Assembly: GCA_902537055.1 (NCBI GenBank) | Contig: CACAZW010000001.1 | Location: 62,001-126,000, forward strand | DNA: 64,000 bases | Direction of reading: 5' to 3' | Source: an uncultured Pelagibacteraceae bacterium | Lineage (GTDB): Bacteria; Pseudomonadota; Alphaproteobacteria; Pelagibacterales; Pelagibacteraceae | Shown: positions 1-9,255 of the stretch, in pieces | How the letters are laid out: every line of letters begins with the position of its first letter | Position numbering within the stretch: position 1 is the stretch's first letter | The notes under the pieces: model-generated | What the model saw: only the letters and a program-made list of their open reading frames with translations | Told to the model about the DNA's origin: nothing | Database searches by the model: none | Program-made: the position numbers and the translations under genes

Positions 1-117
1 AATCATGATGCAGCAAAAATTGCTGAAGATGCAGGTTTAAAAGTAGTTATGAATAGATGTCCAAAAATTGAACTCTTCAGACCATTTTGGAAACCGCGAC
101 TAGATCTTAAAATTTAA
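1..117 (+). CDS. C-terminal fragment of a CoA-binding (YccU-like) protein
   Basis: An open frame runs from the left edge to a TAA at 115-117 and gives 38 residues of a protein that starts outside the window. The tail contains VVMNRCPKIE, which resembles the C-terminal strand of the small CoA-binding Rossmann proteins (YccU family), where an invariant Cys-x-Lys pair sits near the end. The complete gene 8 nt downstream belongs to the same family and ends with a similar SNKCIKNE segment, so this looks like a tandem pair. Too little is visible for a firmer call. Confidence 0.6.
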   Translation, partial: NHDAAKIAEDAGLKVVMNRCPKIELFRPFWKPRLDLKI

Positions 118-125
118 ATCAAATT

Positions 126-551
126 ATGGATACAACACTTTTAGATGAAAAAATAAAAGAACTATATTTAAGTTATAGGACAATAGCAATTGTTGGAGCA
201 AGCCCAGACTCAAAAAAAACTTCCAATATAATAATGAAATATTTAAGAAATACAGGTTACAAAGTTTTTCCTGTTAATCCAGTAACAGATAATAAAATTA
301 TACATGGTGAACCAGTTTATAAAAAACTAACGGATATTAAAGATCATGTAGGAATTGTTAACGTTTTTAGACCTAGTGAGGAGGCTGAGGAAATAGCAAA
401 ACAAACAATAGAAATTGGTGCAAATGTATTATGGTTGCAATTAGGAATTCACAATGAAAATGCAGCTAAATTAGTCTCTCAAAATAAAATTTATTATATC
501 TCTAATAAATGTATTAAAAACGAATACGATAGATTATTCAAAACTATATAA
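126..551 (+). CDS. CoA-binding domain protein (YccU family)
   Basis: A 141-residue single-domain protein. Residues 18-50 carry a Rossmann nucleotide-binding start (IAIVGASPDSKKTS) followed by GYKVFPVNP, the usual pattern of stand-alone CoA_binding domain proteins related to the N-terminus of succinyl-CoA synthetase alpha. The length is normal for the family. No catalytic histidine region or ligase domain is present, so it probably binds CoA or a nucleotide without being a synthetase. The molecular role of the family is unresolved. It lies 8 nt after a fragment of a probable paralogue and is likely co-transcribed with it. Confidence 0.8.
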   Translation: MDTTLLDEKIKELYLSYRTIAIVGASPDSKKTSNIIMKYLRNTGYKVFPVNPVTDNKIIHGEPVYKKLTDIKDHVGIVNVFRPSEEAEEIAKQTIEIGANVLWLQLGIHNENAAKLVSQNKIYYISNKCIKNEYDRLFKTI

Positions 552-616
552 TATCAAATTATTAAGTGTGATATTAAGACCTTTTATTTCATTTTAAATT
601 TAAGATAAATTAAAAT

Positions 617-1078
617 ATGAAATTCAAAATATTATTTTTTTTAATTACATTTTTTTATTTTAATTCTTCATTTGCCGATGTTTTAAAACCAAGTGTGAAT
701 ATAGATCCAAAACAAGTTGTTTTAATTCAATTAAAGGCGTTAATGAAAAATGACAGTCCATATAAAGATAGAGGAATTGAGCAAACATGGGAATTTGCAC
801 ATCCAAATAATCAAAGGATGACAGGTCCCTTAGATAGATTTAAAAGAATGTTAAAGGGGGCTTCATACTCAATGTTGATTGATCACAAAGAAAATACAGT
901 AACTGAAATTTACAAATCAAGTACTATGGCAACTTATGAAGTTGTTGTTTTGGATAAGGACAAACAATATTTTAAATTTAAATGGAAAGTTGAAAAGAAT
1001 AATAAAGAAGGCAATCTTTTAGATTGCTGGCTTACAACAGCAGTTTCACAACCAATACCTATGGGATCATCAATATAA
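617..1078 (+). CDS. secreted DUF4864-like protein
   Basis: A 153-residue protein with a clear N-terminal signal peptide (residues 1-20, hydrophobic FFLITFFYF core, cleavage near SSFA-D). The mature part resembles the DUF4864 family: a helix of the type 'QLKALMKND' followed by a region describing a small alpha+beta fold (WEFAHPNNQ, LDRFKRML). The family has no assigned function. The stop codon overlaps the start of the next small membrane-protein gene by one base (TAATG), which indicates translational coupling. Located in the periplasm or envelope by inference. Confidence 0.65.
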   Translation: MKFKILFFLITFFYFNSSFADVLKPSVNIDPKQVVLIQLKALMKNDSPYKDRGIEQTWEFAHPNNQRMTGPLDRFKRMLKGASYSMLIDHKENTVTEIYKSSTMATYEVVVLDKDKQYFKFKWKVEKNNKEGNLLDCWLTTAVSQPIPMGSSI

Positions 1079-1281
1079 TGAAAAAGCCTCCAATGTATAT
1101 TAGGTACGCAATTCTAATGTTTATTTTATGCTTTCCGACAATTTCATCCACTCAACTTGGATGGTATTTTTGGGGAAGTGAAGTCGGGATTAATATTGGT
1201 ATGGTAGTAGGTACAATTTCGGTTGTAGTTGCCGCTTATTTAATGTTCAGAATGGGCTGGCGTGACGCAGATGATGAATAA
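1078..1281 (+). CDS. small inner-membrane protein, 67 aa
   Basis: The ORF track starts this frame at 1024, inside the previous gene. The ATG at 1078 overlaps the upstream TAA (TAATG) and gives a compact 67-residue protein, so I prefer it. Two hydrophobic segments (about residues 8-24 and 36-58) flank a Trp-rich loop (GWYFWGSEVG), and the protein ends in an acidic DADDE tail. It is not a member of any family I can name. Because it precedes the DMGDH-like gene by only 46 nt it may be part of the same transcript, but nothing in the sequence ties it to that pathway. Confidence 0.6.
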   Translation: MKKPPMYIRYAILMFILCFPTISSTQLGWYFWGSEVGINIGMVVGTISVVVAAYLMFRMGWRDADDE

Positions 1282-1327
1282 TAGAATTTTGTTTCGTAAG
1301 TAATTAAAATTTAGTAGGAATCTGATA

Positions 1328-3760
1328 ATGAAATCCAAAGCAAAAGTAGTTGTAGTTGGTGGTGGAGTAGTAGGTGTAAGTGCTCTTTATCATTTAGCAA
1401 AAAAAGGTTGGTCAGATGTAGCTTTGATTGAAAGAAAAGAACTAACATCAGGCTCAACTTGGCATGCAGCTGGCTTATTACCACTATTTAATATGAGTTA
1501 TTCCGTAGGACAACTCCATAAGTATGCTGTCAATTTGTATAAAACTTTAGAAGAAGAGACAGGCAAGAACGTAGGTTTCAGCGTTGTATCAAATATTAGA
1601 TTAGCAAGCACTAAAGATAGAATGGATGAATACTTTCAATACGCTGGTGTTGCTCAAACAATTGGTGTTGATGTAAAATTTTTAACTCCAGATCAAGTTA
1701 AGGAAATCTGGCCATTATGTAATACGTCAGATTTAGTTGGTGCAATACAACACCCTGAAGATGGATATATCCAACCAGCTGATTTAACTCAAGCTCTCGC
1801 AACAGGCGCAAGAAATAGAGGAGCAGAAATTTATAGAAATACAAATGTCGTAGGCATGAAACAAACCAAAGATGGATGGGTTGTTGAAACAGATAAAGGA
1901 TCCATAGAATGTGAACATATAATTTCTTGTTCAGGAAATTTTGCAAGACAAACTGGGAAGATGGTTGGTTTAGATATTCCAGTCATTCCAGTTGAACATC
2001 AATACATTGTTACTGAGCCTCATCCAGAAATTCAAAAAAGAAAAAAAGATGGATTACCAGAGATGGGAGTTTTAAGAGATAGTGATAGTAGATGGTATAT
2101 GAGAGAAGAAGCAGGTGGATTAATTTTAGGGCCATATGAAGATGGTGCACCAGCTTGTTATGTAGATGGACCATCAAAAGATTCTGAATATGAATTATTT
2201 CAGGAAGATTTGGATAGATTGGCTCCACACATTGAAGGTGCAATACATAGAGTCCCTGCGTTTGGAGAAGTGGGAGTTAAGAAAGTTTATAACGGTGCAA
2301 TTTGTTATACACCTGATGGTAACCCAATTGTTGGCCCTGCTTGGGGATTGAAAAATTTTTGGATAAATGAAGGTCATAGCTTTGGTATCACTGCAGCTGG
2401 TGGAGCAGGATGGCAACTTGCTGAATGGATCGTAGATGGTGAACCAACTATTGATATGCTTGGTGTTGAACCAAGAAGATATGGAGATTATTGTTCAAAA
2501 TCATATTTAAAAGCTAAAAATGAAGAAGCCTATAGTCACGTTTTCATAACTCACTTTCCTGATGAAGAAAGACCAGCAGCAAGACCATTAAGAACAGCAC
2601 CATGTTATGACAGAATGAAAAATTTAGGAGCAGTGTTTGGTCAAAAATTTGGATGGGAAAGACCTAATTTTTTTGCAACTGATGGAATGGAGCAAAAAGA
2701 CGATTGGTCATTTAGAAGATCTAAATGGTTCAATGCAATGGAAAAAGAATGCAAAAACGTAAAAGAAAATGTTGGTCTTTTAGATATGACTGCATTTGCA
2801 AAATGTAGAATTAAAGGACCTGGTGCTGAGGAATTTTTAGATAATTTAGTTGCAAACAAATTACCAAAAAAAGTTGGAAGAATTAATTTATGTCACGCTT
2901 TAAATACTAAAGGCGGAGTTCATTCTGAATTTACTATTATGAGAGAGTCACATGATAGCTTTTATTTAGTATCAGCAGGAGCTTTCCAAAGATTAGATCA
3001 TGATTGGATTTTAAAATGGATGCCTTCAGATGGTTCAGTGCAGTTTGAAAATTTAACTAATAGTAATGGAGTTTTGGTTGTTTCAGGTCCGAAAGCAAGA
3101 GAGTTAATGCAAAGAGTTTCAAAAGATGATTTTTCAAATGAAAACTTTAAATGGCTAAGTGCAAAAATGGTTGATGTAGGCTACGCACCAGTAAATGCTA
3201 TGAGAGTTAATTTTGTTGGTGAATTAGGATGGGAACTGCATCATCCAATGGAATATCAAAATCACATTTTTGATAAACTTATGGAAGCAGGGCAAGATCT
3301 TGGACTAAAGCCATATGGTATTAGAGCAATGAATAGTTTGAGAGTAGAAAAATCTTATAAATTGGTTGGAACAGAACTATCAATAGAATACTCACCTTAT
3401 GAAAGCGGTCTTGATAGATTTATACATCCTAATAAAGGAAGTTTTATTGGACTTGAAGCATTGAACAAGTGGAGAGAAAAAGGTTTTGATAACAAACTTG
3501 TTACCTTGGAGGTTCACAATCCAAAAGATGCAGATGTATTAGGCAACAATCCCATTTATGAAAATGGAAGTGTTATAGGAAGAGCTACAGGAGGAGATTT
3601 TGGTTTTAGAATTGGAAAATCATTAGCATTAGGAATGGTTAAACCAGAATTAGCAAATGTTGGACAAAAACTTAAAATTGAAATATTAGGTGAGAAATAT
3701 GATGCTACAATTTTAGATGAAAGTCCTTACGATCCAGAAAACAATTTATTAAGAGCTTAA
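1328..3760 (+). CDS. dimethylglycine/sarcosine dehydrogenase-like flavoprotein
   Basis: An 810-residue two-part enzyme. Residues 5-400 are a DAO-type FAD oxidoreductase: the dinucleotide motif [21 protein letters not shown] opens it, and SGSTWHAAG carries the His that holds covalent FAD in dimethylglycine and sarcosine dehydrogenases. Residues 430-810 match the aminomethyltransferase (GCV_T) fold that moves the released C1 unit to tetrahydrofolate ([11 protein letters not shown] near 635). The length is typical of the family. It oxidatively demethylates a methylated amine. The exact substrate (dimethylglycine, sarcosine or similar) cannot be read from sequence. The stop overlaps the start of etfB by one base, so its electrons very likely go to the adjacent ETF. 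A second paralogue lies at 15266. Confidence 0.88.
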   Translation: MKSKAKVVVVGGGVVGVSALYHLAKKGWSDVALIERKELTSGSTWHAAGLLPLFNMSYSVGQLHKYAVNLYKTLEEETGKNVGFSVVSNIRLASTKDRMDEYFQYAGVAQTIGVDVKFLTPDQVKEIWPLCNTSDLVGAIQHPEDGYIQPADLTQALATGARNRGAEIYRNTNVVGMKQTKDGWVVETDKGSIECEHIISCSGNFARQTGKMVGLDIPVIPVEHQYIVTEPHPEIQKRKKDGLPEMGVLRDSDSRWYMREEAGGLILGPYEDGAPACYVDGPSKDSEYELFQEDLDRLAPHIEGAIHRVPAFGEVGVKKVYNGAICYTPDGNPIVGPAWGLKNFWINEGHSFGITAAGGAGWQLAEWIVDGEPTIDMLGVEPRRYGDYCSKSYLKAKNEEAYSHVFITHFPDEERPAARPLRTAPCYDRMKNLGAVFGQKFGWERPNFFATDGMEQKDDWSFRRSKWFNAMEKECKNVKENVGLLDMTAFAKCRIKGPGAEEFLDNLVANKLPKKVGRINLCHALNTKGGVHSEFTIMRESHDSFYLVSAGAFQRLDHDWILKWMPSDGSVQFENLTNSNGVLVVSGPKARELMQRVSKDDFSNENFKWLSAKMVDVGYAPVNAMRVNFVGELGWELHHPMEYQNHIFDKLMEAGQDLGLKPYGIRAMNSLRVEKSYKLVGTELSIEYSPYESGLDRFIHPNKGSFIGLEALNKWREKGFDNKLVTLEVHNPKDADVLGNNPIYENGSVIGRATGGDFGFRIGKSLALGMVKPELANVGQKLKIEILGEKYDATILDESPYDPENNLLRA

Positions 3761-4509
3761 TGAAAATATTAGTCGCAGTTAAAAGAGTTATTGATTACAA
3801 CGTTCAAATAAGAGTTAAAGAAGATGGTTCTGGTGTTGTTACTGACAACGTTAAAATGTCAACAAATCCACCAGATGACAATGCAATAGAAGAAGCAGTA
3901 AAAATTAAAGAGGCTGGCAAAGCTAAAGAAATAGTTGCAATTACAATCGGTGAAGAAAAAGCACAAGAAACTGTTAGAAAAGCATTAGCTGTTGGAGCGG
4001 ATAGGGGAATACATGTCAAAGTTGATAATGTGATTGAGCCATTAGCAGTTTCAAAAATTTTGAAAAAAATAGTAGAAAAAGAAAATCCTGATTTGGTGTT
4101 TATGGGAAAACAAGCAATTGACGATGATTGCAATCAAACTGGTCAGATGCTTGCAGCTTTATTAAATTGGCCTCAAGCAACTTTTGCATCGAAAATTGAA
4201 GTTAAAGATAATGCATTAGAAGTAACTCGTGAAATTGATGAAGGTTTAGAAACTATTGAAGTAAATGTTCCAGCTATTGTTACATGTGATTTAAGACTAA
4301 ATGAACCAAGATATGCTTCGCTTCCAAATATTATGAAAGCTAAGAAAAAACCAATAGAACAGATAAATGCTTCAGATTTAGGAGTTGATATTAATCCTAG
4401 AATCGAACAAATTAAAGTTGAAGAACCACCAAAAAGAAAAGCTGGAATAAAAGTCGCTAGTGTTGAAGAATTGGTGCAAAAATTAAAAAATGAGGCTAAG
4501 GTAATTTAA
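3760..4509 (+). CDS. etfB: electron transfer flavoprotein beta subunit
   Basis: A 249-residue protein with the family's N-terminal KILVAVKRV start and the diagnostic beta-subunit signature around residues 175-200 ([20 protein letters not shown]). Beta subunits bind AMP structurally and form a heterodimer with the FAD-carrying alpha subunit. Its ATG shares a base with the stop of the DMGDH-like gene, and etfA begins at the next base after its stop. The gene order oxidase-etfB-etfA-ETF-QO argues for a dedicated electron path from the amine dehydrogenase to the quinone pool. Confidence 0.95.
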   Translation: MKILVAVKRVIDYNVQIRVKEDGSGVVTDNVKMSTNPPDDNAIEEAVKIKEAGKAKEIVAITIGEEKAQETVRKALAVGADRGIHVKVDNVIEPLAVSKILKKIVEKENPDLVFMGKQAIDDDCNQTGQMLAALLNWPQATFASKIEVKDNALEVTREIDEGLETIEVNVPAIVTCDLRLNEPRYASLPNIMKAKKKPIEQINASDLGVDINPRIEQIKVEEPPKRKAGIKVASVEELVQKLKNEAKVI

Positions 4510-5463
4510 ATGTCAGTATTATTAATTGCAGAACATAATAATAAAGAGGTTAGACCATTTACTTATAATGCTATAACTGCAGCTTCTCAAATAAACGAAG
4601 ATCTTCATGTTTTAGTTTTAGGTCATCAAGCTGATGATGTTGCAAAATCTTTATCTGAAGTTCCAAATGTAAAAAAAGTTATTCACGTTGATAATGAAAT
4701 TTATGAAAACTACATTGCTGAAAATTATACAACAGCAATAATTAAGCATGCAGAAAGTTATTCACATATTGTAAGCTCAGCAAATACATTTGGTAAAAAT
4801 TTAATGCCAAGAATTGCGGCATTACTAGATACTTCGCAAGTGAGCGATATAATTAAAGTTATTTCTGAGGATACTTTTTTAAGACCAATTTATGCAGGAA
4901 ATGCTTTTGCTACAGTTAAAAGTAATGACAAAAAAAAATGTGTTACCATTAGACCGACGTCGTTTGACCCTGCTGATAAGAGTGGTGGATCTGCTGAAAT
5001 TACAAAATCCGATCCAGCAGAAGCTAGTTCATCAACTAAATTTCTAAAGAAAGAAGAAGTTAAGTCAGACAGACCAGAGCTTGGAACAGCTAGAATAGTT
5101 ATTTCTGGTGGCAGAGGAATGCAAAATGGCGAAAATTTTAAATTAATAAGTGATATTGCGGATAAACTAAATGCAGCAATTGGAGCATCTAGAGCAGCAG
5201 TTGATGCTGGTTATATTACGAATGATCATCAAGTAGGGCAAACGGGTAAAGTTGTAGTTCCAGATTTATATATTGCAGTTGGAATTTCGGGTGCGATACA
5301 GCACTTAGCGGGAATGAAAGAAAGTAAAGTTATTGTAGCTATAAATAAAGACGGTGAAGCTCCAATTTTTAGTGTCGCAGATTACGGATTAGAAGCAGAT
5401 CTTTTTGAGGCGCTTCCTCAGTTTTTGTCAGAATTGAACAAATTAAACACTATACAAAAATAG
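4510..5463 (+). CDS. etfA: electron transfer flavoprotein alpha subunit
   Basis: A 317-residue protein. The C-terminal half holds the FAD-binding region: ISGGRGMQN (about 197), SRAAVDAGY (about 231) and [20 protein letters not shown] followed by [11 protein letters not shown], all hallmarks of ETF alpha. The length is normal. It starts directly after etfB with no spacer and forms the FAD-carrying half of the soluble heterodimer that collects electrons from flavin dehydrogenases. Confidence 0.95.
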   Translation: MSVLLIAEHNNKEVRPFTYNAITAASQINEDLHVLVLGHQADDVAKSLSEVPNVKKVIHVDNEIYENYIAENYTTAIIKHAESYSHIVSSANTFGKNLMPRIAALLDTSQVSDIIKVISEDTFLRPIYAGNAFATVKSNDKKKCVTIRPTSFDPADKSGGSAEITKSDPAEASSSTKFLKKEEVKSDRPELGTARIVISGGRGMQNGENFKLISDIADKLNAAIGASRAAVDAGYITNDHQVGQTGKVVVPDLYIAVGISGAIQHLAGMKESKVIVAINKDGEAPIFSVADYGLEADLFEALPQFLSELNKLNTIQK

Positions 5464-5487
5464 CAAATACTGTAAGAAATTATCATT

Positions 5488-7107
5488 ATGTCCAGAGAAG
5501 TGATGGAATACGATGTTGTCATCGTAGGTGGCGGACCATCAGGACTTTCAACTGCAATTAAATTAAAGCAGTTAAATCCAGATATTAATGTCTGCCTTTT
5601 AGAAAAAGCATCTGAAATAGGTGCACATATTTTGTCAGGGAACGTGTTTGAAACACGTGCTTTAGACGAACTAATACCTAATTGGAAAGAATTAAATGCT
5701 CCCATTAAAACAAAAGTTACAAAAGAAAAATTTTTATTTTTAGGAAAACAAAAATCATTAAGTTGGCCAACATGGTTGCTTCCTAAGGTTCAACAAAATC
5801 ATAACAATTATATTATAAGTCTTGCAAATCTTTGTAGATGGTTAGCAGAGCATGCTGAGGGATTAGGAGTTGAAATATTCCCAGGATTTCCAGCAAGTGA
5901 AGTTTTATATAATGATGATGGATCAGTTAAAGGTATTGCAACCCAAGATATGGGTATCGACAAAGAGGGAAATAAAAAAGATACTTATGAACCAGGAATG
6001 GAATTACATTCAAAAGTTACAGTATTTGCAGAAGGATGCAGAGGTCACTTAGGAAAAGAATTAATTAAGAAGTTTCAGTTGGATAAAGGTAAAAATCCTC
6101 AACAATATGGAATTGGTTTTAAAGAAATTTGGGAGATAGATGAAAAAAATCATACAGAAGGTTTAGTAATGCATACTGCTGGATGGCCTTTAGACAATAA
6201 CACCTACGGTGGAAGTTTTATGTATCATGCAGAAAATAAACAAGTTTTTCTTGGTTATGTAATTGGATTAGATTACCAAAATCCTCATCTATCACCTTTC
6301 GATGAATTCCAAAGGTTTAAAACTCATCCAGATATAAAAAAAATAATTGAAGGTGGAAAAAGAATTTCTTATGGCGCAAGAGCTTTAATTGAGGGAGGTT
6401 TACAGAGTTTACCTCAGATGTTCATGCCTGGTGCTTTGTTAGTTGGGTGTGATGCAGGAACATTAAATATGCCTAAAATAAAAGGGTCTCATACTGCAAT
6501 GAAGAGTGGAATGATAGCTGCTGAAACAATTTATGAGCATCTTACAAAAAATTTAAATTTATCTACATATGAACAAAAATTTAAAGAAAGTTGGGTTTAC
6601 AAAGAATTACATGAGGCAAGAAATGTAAAACCAAGTTTCTCTTGGGGATTAATTTTGGGTATATTATTTACTGGAATTGACCAGATTTTATTTAGAGGAA
6701 AGCTTCCTTTCACATTAAAGCATAAACATGCTGATCATGAAGCTTTAAAACCAGCAGACAAAATGCCAAAAATTGATTATCCTAAGCCTGATAACATTAT
6801 TACTTTTGATAAAACAAGTTCGGTTTATTTAACGGGTACAATTCATGATGACAATCAACCAGTTCACTTAAAACTTAAAGATCCAGATTTGCCTATAAAA
6901 TATACTTTAGAAAAATTTGATGAGCCTGCACAAAGATATTGTCCAGCAGGAGTTTATGAAGTTCAGGAAGTAAATTCAGTTCAAAAATTTGTAATAAATG
7001 CACAAAATTGCATACATTGTAAAACTTGTGATATTAAAGAGCCATCTCAAAATATTACATGGGTCACTCCTGAAGGTGGGGGCGGACCTAAATATGGAAA
7101 TATGTAG
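5488..7107 (+). CDS. electron transfer flavoprotein-ubiquinone oxidoreductase
   Basis: A 539-residue inner-membrane-associated enzyme. It begins with an FAD motif (VVIVGGGPSGLSTAIKL, residues 10-26), has the long central quinone-binding region, and ends with a [4Fe-4S] ligand set: YCPAG, then CIHCKTCDIK and the conserved TPEGGGGPKYGNM tail. All four cluster cysteines are present. It oxidises reduced ETF and reduces ubiquinone. A second ATG five codons in is an alternative start. It lies 24 nt after etfA and completes the four-gene electron chain from the DMGDH-like enzyme to quinone. Confidence 0.95.
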   Translation: MSREVMEYDVVIVGGGPSGLSTAIKLKQLNPDINVCLLEKASEIGAHILSGNVFETRALDELIPNWKELNAPIKTKVTKEKFLFLGKQKSLSWPTWLLPKVQQNHNNYIISLANLCRWLAEHAEGLGVEIFPGFPASEVLYNDDGSVKGIATQDMGIDKEGNKKDTYEPGMELHSKVTVFAEGCRGHLGKELIKKFQLDKGKNPQQYGIGFKEIWEIDEKNHTEGLVMHTAGWPLDNNTYGGSFMYHAENKQVFLGYVIGLDYQNPHLSPFDEFQRFKTHPDIKKIIEGGKRISYGARALIEGGLQSLPQMFMPGALLVGCDAGTLNMPKIKGSHTAMKSGMIAAETIYEHLTKNLNLSTYEQKFKESWVYKELHEARNVKPSFSWGLILGILFTGIDQILFRGKLPFTLKHKHADHEALKPADKMPKIDYPKPDNIITFDKTSSVYLTGTIHDDNQPVHLKLKDPDLPIKYTLEKFDEPAQRYCPAGVYEVQEVNSVQKFVINAQNCIHCKTCDIKEPSQNITWVTPEGGGGPKYGNM

Positions 7108-7482
7108 TTAGGATAAATCGATTGCAAACTTTTTTAAAGTTTCAATTGGAATAAGTTTCAAAGTGTTTTTATGAGTTTTCTTTAAATAAATTGGACATCC
7201 TTTTCCCGCTTCTAAAGCTCTAGCATACCAACCTGCACAAACACACCAACTATCTCCATCTTTTAAACCCGGAAAACCAAATTCAGGATGAGGTGTAATT
7301 AAATCATTGCCTGCTTCTTTACACCATTCTAAAAATTCAGTATTTACTTTTGCACAAACAGTGTGCACACCATGATCATTTTCATCTGTATTGCAACATC
7401 CGTCTCTATACCATCCTGTTAAAGGATCATTTGAACATAACTCCAAGTCTTCGTCTAAAACATTTTTTTGTTTATCAGCCAT
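7108..7482 (-). CDS. DUF2237 family protein
   Basis: A 124-residue protein matching the DUF2237 family: PLTGWYRDGCCNT near the N-terminus, HTVCAKVNTEFLEW, and the diagnostic GDSWCVCAGWYARALEAGKGCP. The several conserved cysteines suggest metal or disulfide chemistry, but no function is established. It is the last gene of a minus-strand run (hisI, 2OG oxygenase, DUF2237) and overlaps the oxygenase gene by 8 nt. Its stop codon abuts the ETF-QO stop with no intervening base. Confidence 0.85.
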   Translation of the reverse strand: MADKQKNVLDEDLELCSNDPLTGWYRDGCCNTDENDHGVHTVCAKVNTEFLEWCKEAGNDLITPHPEFGFPGLKDGDSWCVCAGWYARALEAGKGCPIYLKKTHKNTLKLIPIETLKKFAIDLS

Positions 7483-8083
7483 GAAACAATCTTGTTAATT
7501 TTTTATCAATATCTATGTTAAAAGAAAATGATCTTCTTTCACCATCAGATTTAAATGGATATGCAGTATGCATTAAATTATTTGGGAATAAGATAAGATC
7601 ACCAACTCTTGGTTTATGATTAAATATAGAATTATTTAAAAAAGATTTAGAACCATAAATAAAATCAATTGTTCCGTTAGTTTTAATTTTTTTATGTCCC
7701 TTTGTTAAATTGTTTGGAATTTTTAAATAACCAACTCCAGAAACATTGCCATCATGAAAATGTACAGGATTATAATCATTTTTAAATTGTCTTACGACCC
7801 ATAAATTCTTAATTTTAATATTTTTTGACTTCTTATTAAGATTTTTTTTTAAATATTGATTTACGCTTTTAGAAATAAAACTTTTTAAATTTTTTTTAAT
7901 AAATTTATTTTTTAATTCAATTTCTTGCTCAACTTGACCTACTAACTTTTTTGAATAGTCATTTGATTTCAATTTTTTCTTATCTTTAATAATACTTTCA
8001 ACTTCGTCATTAATTTTTTTTACCAAGTTTAACGGAATTTTAACAACAGCAATTTTTGGTCCAAACGGACTTAAAACTTTCAT
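7475..8083 (-). CDS. putative 2-oxoglutarate/Fe(II) oxygenase
   Basis: A 202-residue protein. The C-terminal half shows a double-stranded beta-helix with the facial triad and 2OG-binding Arg in order: NPVHFHDGNVSG (HxD), NLMHTAYPF (distal His) and ERRSFSFNI (Arg). These are standard for small hydroxylases of the prolyl-4-hydroxylase/PhyH-like group. The N-terminal 90 residues are lysine-rich and helical and do not resemble a known domain. The substrate is unknown. It lies between hisI (8 nt upstream) and DUF2237 (overlapping), so it is probably co-transcribed with hisI. Confidence 0.75.
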   Translation of the reverse strand: MKVLSPFGPKIAVVKIPLNLVKKINDEVESIIKDKKKLKSNDYSKKLVGQVEQEIELKNKFIKKNLKSFISKSVNQYLKKNLNKKSKNIKIKNLWVVRQFKNDYNPVHFHDGNVSGVGYLKIPNNLTKGHKKIKTNGTIDFIYGSKSFLNNSIFNHKPRVGDLILFPNNLMHTAYPFKSDGERRSFSFNIDIDKKLTRLFHG

Positions 8084-8091
8084 TAATTTTT

Positions 8092-8580
8092 TTATATTTT
8101 TGTTGGATTAGGTTGCCCTTTATAAACAACTTCTGGATCAAATTTTTTTTCTTCTTCTTCAAATTTCATTTCGATTTGTCTTGCATTATCAATTTTACCC
8201 AAAGGAACAGATCTATAAAAACAGGATCTGTAACCAACGTGGCAACTAGAGCCTTCGCCAATATCTACAGTCATCCAAACTGCATCTTGATCATCATCAA
8301 TTCGAATCTCCTTTACTTTTTGAACAAACCCACTTGTTTTTCCTTTATGCCAAATTGATTGTCTTGATCTGCTCCAGTAATGAGCTTCTTTAGTTTCAAT
8401 AGTTAACTTGAAGGCTTCGACATTCATATACCCATGCATTAATATTTCTTTTGTTTTTGAGCATGTTGTAATGACTGGAATCAATCCATCATTGTCAAAT
8501 TTAGGAGATAAAAGCTTGCCTTCTTCTATTTCTGCTACATTTTCTCTTTTTTTAAACATATATGTGGAATTATCTAACAT
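8092..8580 (-). CDS. hisI: phosphoribosyl-AMP cyclohydrolase
   Basis: A 162-residue enzyme of histidine biosynthesis that opens the purine ring of PR-AMP. Diagnostic segments are GYMNVEAF, SRSRQSIWHKG, the metal-binding DDDQDAVW and the CHVGYRSCFYR zinc region. The usual DCDxD has Asp where many HisI proteins have the first zinc Cys; I believe alphaproteobacterial HisI often shows this. There is no HisE domain fused. A second Met at residue 8 could be the true start. It is divergent from folE across a 57-nt gap that must hold both promoters. Confidence 0.9.
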   Translation of the reverse strand: MLDNSTYMFKKRENVAEIEEGKLLSPKFDNDGLIPVITTCSKTKEILMHGYMNVEAFKLTIETKEAHYWSRSRQSIWHKGKTSGFVQKVKEIRIDDDQDAVWMTVDIGEGSSCHVGYRSCFYRSVPLGKIDNARQIEMKFEEEEKKFDPEVVYKGQPNPTKI

Positions 8581-8637
8581 AATAATAAATATAATAAATA
8601 TTTTAAAATTAAGGTTTTATATATATAAAAGCACGTC

Positions 8638-9240
8638 ATGAAATTAGTAAAAAACGAAAACGAAAAAAAAATTAATGAAGTAACTGACAAAGAAGCTGAA
8701 GAAGCTTTTGTCAAAATCCTTAAATGGTTAGGTGAAGATCCTACTAGAGAAGGTTTATTGGAAACTCCAAAAAGAGTTACAAAAGCATTTAAAGAATATT
8801 TCAAGGGTTATAAAGAAGATCCTAAAGCAGTTCTAGATAAAACATTTGGTGATGTTGAAGGCTATAGCGATATGGTTGTTCAAAAAAATATCTCAGTACA
8901 AAGTCATTGCGAACATCACATGGCACCAATTATAGGAATTGCTCATGTAGCATATATTCCAAATCAAAGAGTTGTAGGATTAAGTAAAATAGCAAGAGTT
9001 GTAGAAGTATTTTCAAAAAGATTACAAACACAAGAAAGATTAACTGTTCAGATCGCTAATACTTTAATGGAGTCGTTGGATGCAAAAGGTGTTGCGGTTA
9101 CAATAGATTCAACTCATCAGTGTATGACTATGAGAGGTATAAAAAAAGAGCAAGCTACCACAGTTACAAATTTTTATCTTGGACAGTTTAAAGACGATTT
9201 AAGTTATCAAAATAGATATTTGCGATTTATTGCAAAATAA
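8638..9240 (+). CDS. folE: GTP cyclohydrolase I
   Basis: A 200-residue protein with the complete FolE signature: VQSHCEHHMAPIIG (zinc Cys and His ligands, residues about 83-96) and STHQCMTMRGIKK (third zinc ligand Cys). It converts GTP to dihydroneopterin triphosphate, the first step of folate synthesis. The length is normal. It is the first gene of a plus-strand run (folE, AcuI-like reductase, LysR). Folate supply fits with the tetrahydrofolate-dependent DMGDH-like enzymes in this window, although they are not in the same operon. Confidence 0.95.
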   Translation: MKLVKNENEKKINEVTDKEAEEAFVKILKWLGEDPTREGLLETPKRVTKAFKEYFKGYKEDPKAVLDKTFGDVEGYSDMVVQKNISVQSHCEHHMAPIIGIAHVAYIPNQRVVGLSKIARVVEVFSKRLQTQERLTVQIANTLMESLDAKGVAVTIDSTHQCMTMRGIKKEQATTVTNFYLGQFKDDLSYQNRYLRFIAK

Positions 9241-9255
9241 TATTTACTGATAAAC

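Noticed and set aside
1282-1327. Riboswitch ahead of the DMGDH gene
   Set aside because: Only 46 nt are available and no conserved glycine, SAM or other aptamer core could be recognised.
1698-2859. Several minus-strand and alternate-frame ORFs inside the first DMGDH gene
   Set aside because: They are shadows of the 810-residue coding frame, with no ribosome-binding site and low-complexity His/Leu-rich or Ser/Phe-rich products typical of antisense frames in AT-rich genes.
8056-8358. Plus-strand ORF of 100 aa overlapping the 2OG oxygenase and hisI genes
   Set aside because: Its translation is Phe/Ile-rich and shows no motif, while the opposite strand has two clear enzymes.
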